From: Hydrogenophaga sp.
GTDB taxonomy: Bacteria > Pseudomonadota > Gammaproteobacteria > Burkholderiales > Burkholderiaceae_C
Reading direction: 5' to 3'
NCBI RefSeq assembly: GCF_025699295.1
Contig: NZ_JAILWB010000004.1
Span: forward strand, 232,395 to 296,394
DNA length: 64,000 nucleotides
The notes under the pieces: model-generated
Told to the model about the DNA's origin: nothing
Databases searched by the model: none
What the model saw: the letters and a program-made list of their open reading frames with translations, nothing else
Program-made: the position numbers and the translations under genes
In this document: one piece after another, positions 25,991-36,344 of the stretch
Layout: every line of letters starts with the position of its first letter
Numbering within the stretch: the first letter of the stretch is position 1

Positions 25991-26668
25991 ATGAACACCA
26001 CGACGACCCCCACCACCCCGCTCAAGATCGATTTCGTCTCCGACGTCTCCTGCCCCTGGTGCGCCGTCGGCCTGGGCGCGCTGGAAGAGGCGCTGCAGAC
26101 ACTGAAAGGCCAGGTGCGGGCCGAGCTGCATTTCCAGCCCTTCGAACTCAACCCCCAGATGGGCCCCGAGGGCCAGGACATTGGCGAGCACCTGGCCGAA
26201 AAGTACGGCTCCACAGCCGAGCAGCAGGCGCAGATTCGCAACACCATCCGCGCGCGCGGCGCCGAGGTCGGCTTCGAATTCAACCCCGCCGGGCGCGGCC
26301 GCATCTGGAACACCTTCGACGCGCACCGCCTGCTGCACTGGGCCGAGCTGGAGGGCGCGCCAGGCCAGCAGCACGCGTTGAAAAAAGCCTTTCTTGCCGC
26401 CTGCCACACGCGCTCGGAAGCCATGGGCCACCACGACGTGTTGCTCGCCTGCGTGCGCGAGGTTGGCCTGGACGAGGCGCGGGCCCAGGCCATCCTGGCC
26501 AGCGACGAGTTCATGCAGGACGTGCGCGAACGCCAGCAGTTCTACCTGCAGCACGGCATCCACTCGGTGCCGGCGGTGATCATCAACGACCGGCACCTGA
26601 TTTCCGGCGGGCAGCCAGCGGCGGTGTTCGAGCAGGCCTTGCGGCAGATTGCGGCTGAAGCTGCGTAG
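25991..26668 (+). CDS. DsbA-family oxidoreductase (FrnE-like)
   Basis: A 225-residue thioredoxin-fold protein with the active-site motif CPWC in DFVSDVSCPWCAVGL, a helical insertion, and the cis-Pro segment GIHSVPAVIINDRHLISGGQ. It has no signal peptide, so it belongs to the cytoplasmic FrnE/DsbA group rather than periplasmic DsbA. ATG 25982 is an in-frame alternative start. It is convergent with the radical SAM gene and separated from it by a hairpin at 26681-26715. Confidence 0.88.
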   Translation: MNTTTTPTTPLKIDFVSDVSCPWCAVGLGALEEALQTLKGQVRAELHFQPFELNPQMGPEGQDIGEHLAEKYGSTAEQQAQIRNTIRARGAEVGFEFNPAGRGRIWNTFDAHRLLHWAELEGAPGQQHALKKAFLAACHTRSEAMGHHDVLLACVREVGLDEARAQAILASDEFMQDVRERQQFYLQHGIHSVPAVIINDRHLISGGQPAAVFEQALRQIAAEAA

Positions 26669-26680
26669 TTGGCTGGCGGG

Positions 26681-26715
26681 CCCTCACCCCCGCCCTCTCC
26701 CAGCGGGAGAGGGAG
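26681..26715. repeat. Hairpin repeat between convergent genes
   Basis: CCCTCTCCC (26693-26701) and GGGAGAGGG (26705-26713) form a perfect 9-bp stem with a 3-nt AGC loop, preceded by CCCTCACCCCCG. It sits between two convergent stop codons, so a bidirectional terminator role is possible, but it lacks a long T-run. The sequence is of a type common between bacterial genes. Confidence 0.5.
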
Positions 26716-26725
26716 TGAAGACATT

Positions 26726-28657
26726 TCAGGCCGGCTGAGTGAGTGCTTTTGCGATGCGATGGCGCCCCACGGTCGACTTGGGCACCTTGCCGGGCAGGTG
26801 GCTGAACCAGGCGCGCACGTCGTCGTCCAGCCCGATGCCGTGCATGTAGTTGTAGATCGCCTTGCGCAGGCCGATGCCGAGGGCGTCGTGGTCCACGCCC
26901 GTGGGGTCGATGAAGCCGATGTCGTTCTTCGCGAACGTGACCTCGGGCAGCGGGATCAGTTCGATGCCGTAGGCGGCCGGGTCCAGGCCCACGGGTGAGT
27001 GCACGGTGCATGAGAAGCGGTGGAAGAATCCGCTCTGTATGCAGCCGTTCTCGAACAGCTGGCGCACGTACTCCAGCGCGTCCACCGTGTCCTGCACGGT
27101 CTGCGTGGGAAAGCCGTACATGAGGTAGGCGTGCACCAGGATGCCAGCGTCCGAGAAGCCCTTGGTGACGCGCGCCACCTGTTCGACGGACACGCCCTTC
27201 TTCATCAGCGTGAGCAGCCGGTCGCTGGCCACTTCCAGCCCGCCGCTCATGGCGATGCAGCCGCTGTCGGCGAGCCGCTGGCACAGCTCGGGCGTGAAGG
27301 TTTTTTCGAAGCGGATGTTGCCCCACCACGAGATGGGCAACTGGCGGCGGATCAGTTCGTCGGCCAGGGCCTTCAAGGCCTTGGGTGGCGCGGCCTCGTC
27401 CACGAAGTGGAAGCCGGTCTGGCCGGTTTCGGTCACGATGGCCTCGATGCGGTCGGCCAGCGTGGCCGCCGACGCGGTTTCGTAGCGGCTGATGTAGTCC
27501 AGGCTCACGTCGCAGAAGCTGCACTTCTTCCAGTAGCAGCCGTGCGCCACGGTGAGCTTGTTCCAGCGCCCGTCGCTCCAGAGCCGGTGCATGGGGTTGA
27601 GCATGTCGAGCAGGCTCAGGTAGCGCTCCAGCGGCAGGCCATCCCAGGTGGGCGTGCCCACATCCTCAAAGGGCACGTCGGGCTCGACGAAGTTGATGTA
27701 GCGCACGGATTCTTCTTCGCGCACGAAGGTGCGCACCAGCCGCTGCTTCGAGCGTTTGCGCTGCAGGTATTCGATCAGCGCGAGCAGCGGGCGCTCGCCC
27801 GCGTCCAGCGTCACGTAGTCGACGAAGTCGAACAGGCGCGGTTCGGCCAGTTCGCGCAGTTCGGTGTTGACGAAGCCGCCACCCAGCGCGATGGCGATGT
27901 GCGGGTTCTGCGCCTTGATGGTCTGGGCGATGCGCAGTGCCGCGTAGAGCGCGCCGGGGAAGGGCACCGAGAGCAGCACCAGGTCGGGCCGGTGCTGGGT
28001 GAGGGTGGCCAGGGTGAGGGTGTGCAGCAGCTCGTCCACCAGCGTGGGCGGCGCGGCCAGCGCGGCGGCCATGGGGTCGAAGCTGGGCTGGCTGCTGGCG
28101 AGCGACTCGGCGTAGCGCACGAAGCCGAAGCGATCGTCCACCGCGTCGCGCAGCACGTCGGCCAGGTCGTTGAGGTACAGGGTGGCGATGTGGCGCGCCT
28201 TGTCCTGCACGCCCAGCGCGCCGAAGGCCCAGGCCAGTGGGTCGCCACCTTCTTCGCTCAGCGCCGCGTCCACATACACCTCCAGTGCGGCAAAGCGCGG
28301 GCCTTCGGGCAGCAACTCGCGTGCGGCAATGCGGTGTGCGAGCGTGGAATCGCGGCCCTGCAGGAAGGCGATGACGGGGCCGATGCTGGCGCGGTAACGC
28401 TCGAACTGGTCCAGGAAGGCGTGCACGCTGGCCGTGCGTTGCGCTTCGGGTTGGGCGAGCGCGCGGCCGCGCACGGCTTCGAGGCCGGCGGGGGTGAACA
28501 GCTGCAGCACCAGCGCCAGCGCCAGGTCGGCCTGCACGGCGTCGATGCCACGCGAGCGCAGAAAGCCGGTGAGGTAGGCGGTGGAGGGGTAGGGCGTGTT
28601 GAGCTGCGTCATCGGCGGGATGAGGCTCAGCACGCGCAGTGCTGCGGGGGTGGTCAT
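26726..28657 (-). CDS. B12-binding-type radical SAM protein, unknown substrate
   Basis: A 643-residue protein. The N-terminal ~300 residues look like a cobalamin-binding Rossmann region (PDLVLLSVPFPGALYAALRI, IAIALGGGFVNTEL) with a helical insertion around 50-200; the DxHxxG cobalt-ligand motif is not seen. The radical SAM core starts with HGCYWKKCSFCDVSL: Cys374, Cys379, Cys382, a C-x4-C-x2-C spacing rather than C-x3-C-x2-C. WWGNIRFEK and MSGGLEVASDRLL follow. Class members do methylations or rearrangements. Neighbours give no pathway. Confidence 0.85.
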   Translation of the reverse strand: MTTPAALRVLSLIPPMTQLNTPYPSTAYLTGFLRSRGIDAVQADLALALVLQLFTPAGLEAVRGRALAQPEAQRTASVHAFLDQFERYRASIGPVIAFLQGRDSTLAHRIAARELLPEGPRFAALEVYVDAALSEEGGDPLAWAFGALGVQDKARHIATLYLNDLADVLRDAVDDRFGFVRYAESLASSQPSFDPMAAALAAPPTLVDELLHTLTLATLTQHRPDLVLLSVPFPGALYAALRIAQTIKAQNPHIAIALGGGFVNTELRELAEPRLFDFVDYVTLDAGERPLLALIEYLQRKRSKQRLVRTFVREEESVRYINFVEPDVPFEDVGTPTWDGLPLERYLSLLDMLNPMHRLWSDGRWNKLTVAHGCYWKKCSFCDVSLDYISRYETASAATLADRIEAIVTETGQTGFHFVDEAAPPKALKALADELIRRQLPISWWGNIRFEKTFTPELCQRLADSGCIAMSGGLEVASDRLLTLMKKGVSVEQVARVTKGFSDAGILVHAYLMYGFPTQTVQDTVDALEYVRQLFENGCIQSGFFHRFSCTVHSPVGLDPAAYGIELIPLPEVTFAKNDIGFIDPTGVDHDALGIGLRKAIYNYMHGIGLDDDVRAWFSHLPGKVPKSTVGRHRIAKALTQPA

Positions 28658-28790
28658 GGGGTGTACGTTCGGGACAAGGGCGATCTTACGGCGCGGCTCG
28701 CGCCGCGCTGCGCCCGGGGTCTCCGCCGCAGGAGTGGACGCCGTGCGCGCAGGGGCCTAGCATGCGCGGAGCATCTGCAAGGAGAACGCC

Positions 28791-29642
28791 ATGAATCGGT
28801 GCATCAGGTCCATGCTGTGGGTGATCGCGGGCTGCCTGGGCTCGCTGGCCGGTGGCGCGGCATCGGCGCAAGGCCGTCTCGATGCCGAGTTGCTCAAGCT
28901 CTACGGCGGTCGCTACGCCGTGGACTGCGCGGACGTCCGGTCGCCGATCGTGCGGGTGGAAGCGGCGCAGGCCATGGTGGAGCAGGGTGGCCGCCGCCTG
29001 ACCGCGCAGTCCTTGCAGGCGGCGCATTCGTATTTTGGCCAGTCTGCGCCGCCGGGTTTTCTGGTCGCGCTGCTTGGCCAGGTGCAGGGGCGCCATGAGA
29101 TGGTGTTCCTGGTGCAGGCCGATGGCCGCGGACAGTACATCGGGATCGACGGTGACAAGACGGTCATGGCCCAGCTGGGCGCGCTGGGCAAGGTGCAGTT
29201 CCGCAGCTGCGATGCGGCCATCAACCAGCGAGCCGTGGCACAGATGCGGCAGGAGCAGCAGGCGCGCACGGCGGCGGCCGCGCCCGTGGCCAGCGGCAGT
29301 GCGAAGCATCCCTCGGAGCTGATCCGCGATGCGCGATTCAAGGCGGTGTACCGCCGCGCGCTGGGGCCGCTGGTCTCGCAGGCCTGGCTGGCACAGATGA
29401 ACGGCCCGGCTGTGGATCTGAAACAGGAGCAGGTGGCCGGCACCGCCTACCAGCTGGTGGCCTTCTGCAAGGCGCACGACTGCGGCGACAACAATGCGGT
29501 GCTGCTGTACGACGCGCCGCAGGGCCGCGTGTACGGTTTCGTGCACATGAAGGGCGGCAACACGGTGCTGGGATCGCCGCCCGGGCCGGTGATGGCCGAG
29601 CTCAACCGCCTCTGGCGCCGCGAGTGGCGCCAGGGCAAGTGA
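28791..29642 (+). CDS. Secreted protein with C-terminal Ivy-like (lysozyme inhibitor) domain
   Basis: A 283-residue exported protein: signal peptide to about 26 (GGAASA/Q), an unrecognised N-terminal region (27-160), an Ala-rich linker, and a C-terminal ~110 residues that resemble the Ivy family. The best evidence is FCKAHDCGDNNAVLLYD (Cys226, Cys231), matching the Ivy CKPHDC loop that plugs the lysozyme active site, followed by VYGFVHMKGG. Ivy itself is about 155 residues, so this is an enlarged version. AAGGAG precedes ATG 28791. Family assignment is by motif, not by search. Confidence 0.7.
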   Translation: MNRCIRSMLWVIAGCLGSLAGGAASAQGRLDAELLKLYGGRYAVDCADVRSPIVRVEAAQAMVEQGGRRLTAQSLQAAHSYFGQSAPPGFLVALLGQVQGRHEMVFLVQADGRGQYIGIDGDKTVMAQLGALGKVQFRSCDAAINQRAVAQMRQEQQARTAAAAPVASGSAKHPSELIRDARFKAVYRRALGPLVSQAWLAQMNGPAVDLKQEQVAGTAYQLVAFCKAHDCGDNNAVLLYDAPQGRVYGFVHMKGGNTVLGSPPGPVMAELNRLWRREWRQGK

Positions 29643-29702
29643 GCCGGCTTCCGGCCCACAAGTGGCCGACCGGTGTGCCCGCAGACTGTGGCTTGGATTA
29701 TG

Positions 29703-29721
29703 TGTGCATCGATGTGCACAT
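29703..29721 (+). promoter_or_regulatory. Probable ArsR operator in front of arsR
   Basis: TGTGCATCGATGTGCACAT contains the perfect palindrome ATGTGCACAT and abuts a TATAAT -10 box at 29721-29726. It matches the site at 30107-30125 at 16 of 19 positions. Binding here would block the promoter of the ArsR gene, which is normal autoregulation. Confidence 0.7.
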
Positions 29722-29733
29722 ATAATCCGCAGC

Positions 29734-30090
29734 ATGGCCCAGTCTTTCAAACCGTCGTCTGCATTGCAAGGCATTCCTGGGCAGGCGTGCGCGTGCATCG
29801 ACGCCCTGGACTCGCAGTTCATGAAGGCGCTGGCTGAACCGGCTCGCCTGGCGATTCTGAAACTGCTGGTGGTTCACCGCCGAATGGATGTGGGCGCTGT
29901 CGCTCGCGAATGTCCACAAGACCGCAGCGTGGTCCTGCGGCACCTGCAGATTCTGGAGCGGGCGGGGGTGGTCCGCAGTGAGTCGGTGGGGCGGCACACT
30001 TTTTATGCCATTGACGGGGATGGCGTGAGCGATCAGCTCCAACGGCTCACGTCGCTGGTCGCTGAGCTTCGCAAGACCTGCTGCCCTTGA
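29734..30090 (+). CDS. ArsR-family winged-helix regulator
   Basis: A 118-residue regulator with the ArsR/SmtB fold: DSQFMKALAEPARLAILKLL, then the recognition helix region CPQDRSVVLRHLQILERAGVV and a wing GRHTFYAID. Cysteines near the N-terminus (CACID), in the HTH (ECPQD) and at the C-terminus (TCCP) could bind a metal or sense redox, but the classic ELCVCDL motif is absent. Start ATG 29734 follows its TATAAT box by 8 bp, so the mRNA leader is very short or absent. It is followed by a fatty acid hydroxylase gene with the same operator. Confidence 0.85.
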   Translation: MAQSFKPSSALQGIPGQACACIDALDSQFMKALAEPARLAILKLLVVHRRMDVGAVARECPQDRSVVLRHLQILERAGVVRSESVGRHTFYAIDGDGVSDQLQRLTSLVAELRKTCCP

Positions 30091-30106
30091 AAAAATTTGC
30101 CTAAAC

Positions 30107-30125
30107 TGTGCATATGTGTGCACAT
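30107..30125 (+). promoter_or_regulatory. Probable ArsR operator in front of the hydroxylase gene
   Basis: TGTGCATATGTGTGCACAT lies between the arsR stop and the ribosome-binding site of the hydroxylase gene. A TTGAAA (30087-30092) and a GCATAT (30110-30115) with a 17-bp spacer could be a separate promoter covered by this site. The match to 29703-29721 makes both genes likely targets of the same regulator. Confidence 0.65.
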
Positions 30126-30145
30126 GAATTCATAAGGAGATGATG

Positions 30146-30910
30146 ATGTCGCTCTGGATTGCGGGCTTGGTGCCCGTGCTGCTGGTTTTCTTCTGGTTCA
30201 CCGAGCGCTGGTTTGCCCATCGCACCTATGAGCCCATGCCTCACTGGTCGCTGTGGGGCCTGATCTTTGTGGTGTCCACCTCAGTGGTGGGGACGGTCAC
30301 GCCTTGGCTACTGGGGGCCATGGGCATGTCGGCTTCCATGTGGCCACAGGCCATCGCATGGGGCGCCTGGGGGTATCCCGCAGGGGTGTTGGCAACGTCG
30401 CTGGCCTACTACGGCTGGCACCGCCTGGAGCACGCGTCGGACCGATTCTGGCGCTGGAGCCATCAGCTCCACCACAGCCCGCGTCGCGTCGACACCGCCG
30501 GGGCCTTTTACGCGCACCCAGTGGAAGTGGCGGTCAAAACCAGCATCGGGTTGCTGATGACCACGGTACTGCTCGGACTCGATTCACTGACTGCATCCCT
30601 GGTGCTGGCCACGCTGACAGGCTTGAGCCTGTTTCAGCACTGGAACATCAACACCCCGCAGTGGCTGGGCTGGATCCTGCCCCGGCCGGAGATGCATGCC
30701 TGCCACCACGAGCGGGATGTGCACGCCAGAAACTACAGCGATCTTCCGCTGTGGGACCTGGTCTTTGGCACGTACTTCAATCCCCCCGAATTTCGGGGAT
30801 CCGTCGGTTTCGACCAGGACAAAGCCCTGCGCGTGGGCGACATGCTGATGATGCGCGACGTGCACCGCAGCGAACACCGCCCGGCTTGTTGTGCATTCCG
30901 CAGCGGTTGA
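30146..30910 (+). CDS. Sterol desaturase/fatty acid hydroxylase-family membrane protein
   Basis: About 254 residues with four or five hydrophobic helices and the di-iron histidine clusters of the family: HRLEH, HQLHHSPRRVD, and HACHHERDVHARNYSD. It should use O2 to hydroxylate or desaturate a lipid in the inner membrane; the substrate is unknown. ATGs at 30140, 30143 and 30146 are in frame; AAGGAG at 30134-30139 fits only 30146 (6-nt gap). Placement under an ArsR operator suggests induction by a metal, sulfide or stress signal. Confidence 0.85.
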   Translation: MSLWIAGLVPVLLVFFWFTERWFAHRTYEPMPHWSLWGLIFVVSTSVVGTVTPWLLGAMGMSASMWPQAIAWGAWGYPAGVLATSLAYYGWHRLEHASDRFWRWSHQLHHSPRRVDTAGAFYAHPVEVAVKTSIGLLMTTVLLGLDSLTASLVLATLTGLSLFQHWNINTPQWLGWILPRPEMHACHHERDVHARNYSDLPLWDLVFGTYFNPPEFRGSVGFDQDKALRVGDMLMMRDVHRSEHRPACCAFRSG

Positions 30911-30937
30911 TCCGATGTGCGAAGGCCCCGCGCCTGA

Positions 30938-33841
<2,904 letters not shown>

Positions 33842-33863
33842 GGAGGGCCTCAGGAATGGGGGG

Positions 33864-34235
33864 TCACTGCCCGGCGGCAAAGCTGTTGTAGGTGGTTTCG
33901 TCCAGCAGTGCATCGACCTGCGCCGGCTCGGAGAGCTTGACCTTGAAGAACCAGCCGGTCTTGAGCGGGTCGCTGTTGGCCAGCGAGGGGTCCGCGCGCA
34001 GGGCTTCGTTGACCTCGGTCACTTCGCCGCTGACGGGCATGTAGACGTCGGCCGCGGCCTTCACGGACTCGACCACGCCGGCCACGTCCTTCTGCGCGAA
34101 GCGCTTGCCGACTTCGGGCAAATCCACGAACACCACGTCGCCCAGCGCGTCCTGCGCGTGCACGGTGATGCCGACGGTGGCGATGCCGCCGTCAACGGTG
34201 ATCCATTCGTGGTCTTCGGTGTACTTGGTGGTCAT
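33864..34235 (-). CDS. gcvH: Glycine cleavage H-protein
   Basis: A 123-residue lipoyl carrier that shuttles the aminomethyl group between P-, T- and L-proteins. It starts [12 protein letters not shown], and the lipoylated lysine is Lys59 in [12 protein letters not shown]. The length is normal. It lies 36 bp after gcvT and 22 bp before gcvP. No lipoamide dehydrogenase (L-protein) gene is in the window. Confidence 0.97.
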   Translation of the reverse strand: MTTKYTEDHEWITVDGGIATVGITVHAQDALGDVVFVDLPEVGKRFAQKDVAGVVESVKAAADVYMPVSGEVTEVNEALRADPSLANSDPLKTGWFFKVKLSEPAQVDALLDETTYNSFAAGQ

Positions 34236-34271
34236 GGGAAGGCTCCTGAAAAAAGTGGGGGCGAAAAGGGG

Positions 34272-35396
34272 TCAGCCGCGGAAGTAGCGGTTGGGGACGA
34301 AGGGCATGGCGCGCACTTCCATGGGCACGGGCTTGCCGCGCACGAGGGCCACCACCAGCGTGCCGATGGCTGCATGGGCGGGGTTCACATAGCCCAGGGC
34401 CACCGGCTTGTCGGCGCTCGGGCCGAGCAGTCCGCTGGTGACTTCGCCGATGGCCGTGCCATCGAGGCTTTGCAGTTGTGTGTGTTCGCGCACCGGAATG
34501 CGTTCGAGCGCGACCAGGCCGACGCGCTTGCGTGGCAGCGGCTCGGTGCCATCGAGCTGGGCCAGCACACGCGCGGCGCCGGGAAAGCCGCCGGCGCGCG
34601 CGCCGCCCGTGCGGCGCACCTTCTGCATCGCCCAGTTGAGAGAGGCTTCCACGGGGGTGGTGGTGGCATCGATGTCGTTGCCGTAGAGGCACAGGCCGGC
34701 TTCCAGGCGCAGCGAGTTGCGCGCGCCCAGGCCCACCGGTTTCACCTCGGGCTCGGCCAGCAGGGCGCGCGCTAGGGCCTCGGCACGGTCGCCGGGCACG
34801 GAGATCTCGAAGCCGTCTTCGCCGGTGTAGCCGCTGCGGGTGACGAACAGGTCGGCGCCTTGCCAGTTGAAGGATGCGCCGGTCATGAACACCAGTTTTT
34901 CGACGCCAGGCACCAGGCGCTGCAGCGCGCTCACGGCCTGCGGTCCCTGCAGCGCGAGCAGGCCACGGTCGGGCAGGGGGATGACCTGGCAGCGCGCGCC
35001 GATGCGCGCCTGGATGTGCGCGATGTCGCCGACCTTGCAGGCGCCGTTGACGATGACGAACAGATCGTTGCCCCGGTTGACGAACATCAGGTCGTCGATG
35101 ATGCCGCCTTCATCGTTGAGCAGCAGGCCATAACGTTGCTTGCCCACGGCAAGATCGATCACGTCCACCGGCATGAGCGACTCGAACGCGGCGGCGGCGT
35201 CGGGGCCGACCAGGCGCAGCTGCCCCATGTGCGAGACGTCGAACAGGCCGGCGGCGGCGCGGGTGTGGTGGTGTTCGGCCATCAGGCCGGCGGGGTACTG
35301 CACCGGCATCGAATAGCCGGCGAAGGGCACCATGCGGGCGCCCAGTTCGGTGTGCAGCGAATGCAGCGGGGTCTTGAAGAGGTCGGCGTCGGACAC
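34272..35396 (-). CDS. gcvT: Aminomethyltransferase, glycine cleavage T-protein
   Basis: GcvT transfers the methylene group to tetrahydrofolate, releasing ammonia. The 374-residue protein shows MVPFAGYSMPVQYPAG, FDVSHMGQL, folate-binding RSGYTGEDGFEISVP, and GARNSLRLEAGLCLYGND. It is the first gene after the tandem glycine riboswitch, whose 3' edge lies about 65 nt upstream of ATG 35396. Confidence 0.97.
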   Translation of the reverse strand: MSDADLFKTPLHSLHTELGARMVPFAGYSMPVQYPAGLMAEHHHTRAAAGLFDVSHMGQLRLVGPDAAAAFESLMPVDVIDLAVGKQRYGLLLNDEGGIIDDLMFVNRGNDLFVIVNGACKVGDIAHIQARIGARCQVIPLPDRGLLALQGPQAVSALQRLVPGVEKLVFMTGASFNWQGADLFVTRSGYTGEDGFEISVPGDRAEALARALLAEPEVKPVGLGARNSLRLEAGLCLYGNDIDATTTPVEASLNWAMQKVRRTGGARAGGFPGAARVLAQLDGTEPLPRKRVGLVALERIPVREHTQLQSLDGTAIGEVTSGLLGPSADKPVALGYVNPAHAAIGTLVVALVRGKPVPMEVRAMPFVPNRYFRG

Positions 35397-35460
35397 GGAG
35401 AGCTCGCAGGGAAGGGCAGGCCCGGGTAGGGCGGAACACGGTTCATCCGTGCGCTGCCCC

Positions 35461-35675
35461 GCTGTCCGCTTTACCTGAGAGATTCACGCGGGCGATGCCG
35501 CGCTTGCTCCTTCGGTGGGCCGCTTCAAGGAGCGGCCTCTCTCCAGGGGGGTACACCGGCCTTGCGGCCCGTGTTTGCCAGTCCTTTTGCCTGAGCGTTC
35601 AGGGCACCCGGTGTGCGGTACCGCCTGCGCCTTCGGCGAGCCCCTTCACTGCGCGATGGGGCTTCTCTCCTGACT
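35461..35675 (-). promoter_or_regulatory. Tandem glycine riboswitch upstream of gcvT
   Basis: Read on the minus strand, two glycine aptamers follow each other. Aptamer 1 (about 35675 to 35579) has GGAGAGAAGC, CGCCGAAGGCGC and GAACGCTCAGGCAAAAGGAC. Aptamer 2 (about 35547 to 35461) has TGGAGAGAGGCC, CACCGAAGGAGCAAGC and GAATCTCTCAGGTAAAGCGG. These are the conserved core motifs of the gcvT class. It most likely turns on gcvTHP when glycine is high. The region 35397-35713 holds no gene. Confidence 0.93.
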
Positions 35676-35713
35676 GGGCAAGTGTATCGCACGGGATGGG
35701 CCTGGCAGGCGGA

Positions 35714-36226
35714 TCAGGGCGTTTCGAGCGCCGATTCCGGCAGCAGGCGGGCCAACCGTTCGCTGATGCTGTCGGCGCGCTCGCTGCCGGCCAGGCGCTC
35801 GACATCGGCCATCATGGCGCGGCCGACCACCAGCATGCCCTGCAGGTCCCGCGCCTCGCGCAGCGCGTCGCGATGGTGCTGGGCGAGCGCCTTGTCACGC
35901 GGCGCGAACATGCGCTCGCTCAGGTCGAACAGGAACATGCGCGCGCTGGCCATCGAGCGCGGGCCCGAGAAGGCATCGGCCGACACCGCTGGCGCCTGGA
36001 GGTTCCGCGCGGGGGGTGCCGGGGCGGGCTCGGGTGACTCGTCCACCAGGTAGCCACGCGCCAGCAAGCCGGCTGCCAGGTCGCGTCCCTGGCCCTCGAA
36101 CAGGGCAAACAGTTCGGCATCGGCCTTGCGGCCATCGGCCATGAGCAGCAGGGCGCGTTCGCGTTGCGCCAGCTGGCGCTGTCCGGGCTGCAGTTCTGCC
36201 CTGGCTTTCTCGGTCTTGTTCAGCAT
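35714..36226 (-). CDS. Conserved hypothetical protein
   Basis: I do not recognise a family. The 170-residue protein is soluble and mostly helical. It begins KTEKARAELQPGQRQLAQRE and has ALLLMADGRKADAELFALF, then a Pro/Ala linker (ESPEPAPAPPAR) near 75-95 and a second helical region ending LARLLPESALETP. The N-terminal part would fit a short winged-helix-like module. Starts further upstream are open but Gly/Ser/Ala-poor and not convincing. It lies between the gcv riboswitch and the etf-QO terminator, on the minus strand. Confidence 0.6.
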   Translation of the reverse strand: MLNKTEKARAELQPGQRQLAQRERALLLMADGRKADAELFALFEGQGRDLAAGLLARGYLVDESPEPAPAPPARNLQAPAVSADAFSGPRSMASARMFLFDLSERMFAPRDKALAQHHRDALREARDLQGMLVVGRAMMADVERLAGSERADSISERLARLLPESALETP

Positions 36227-36298
36227 GGGTTTCACGACGTCGTTCTCGGAGCCTGCACTGTGGCCAGCGCATGTGACGACCCGGTGAACAGTGGGCAT

Positions 36299-36323
36299 GA
36301 AAAAGCCGCCCTGCGGCGGCTTT
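36299..36323 (-). terminator. Terminator after the ETF-QO gene
   Basis: AAAGCCGCC and GGCGGCTTT pair as a 9-bp stem with a CTGC loop. On the minus strand the stem is followed by TTTTTC, 22 bp after the ETF-QO stop. Confidence 0.85.
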
Positions 36324-36344
36324 GATGGCGTTGCGTGACTTCGC

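Noticed and set aside
25084..26514. A 476-residue frame extending aroE upstream
   Set aside because: The extension is antisense to the DsbA-family gene and lacks domain features; aroE starts at 25905.
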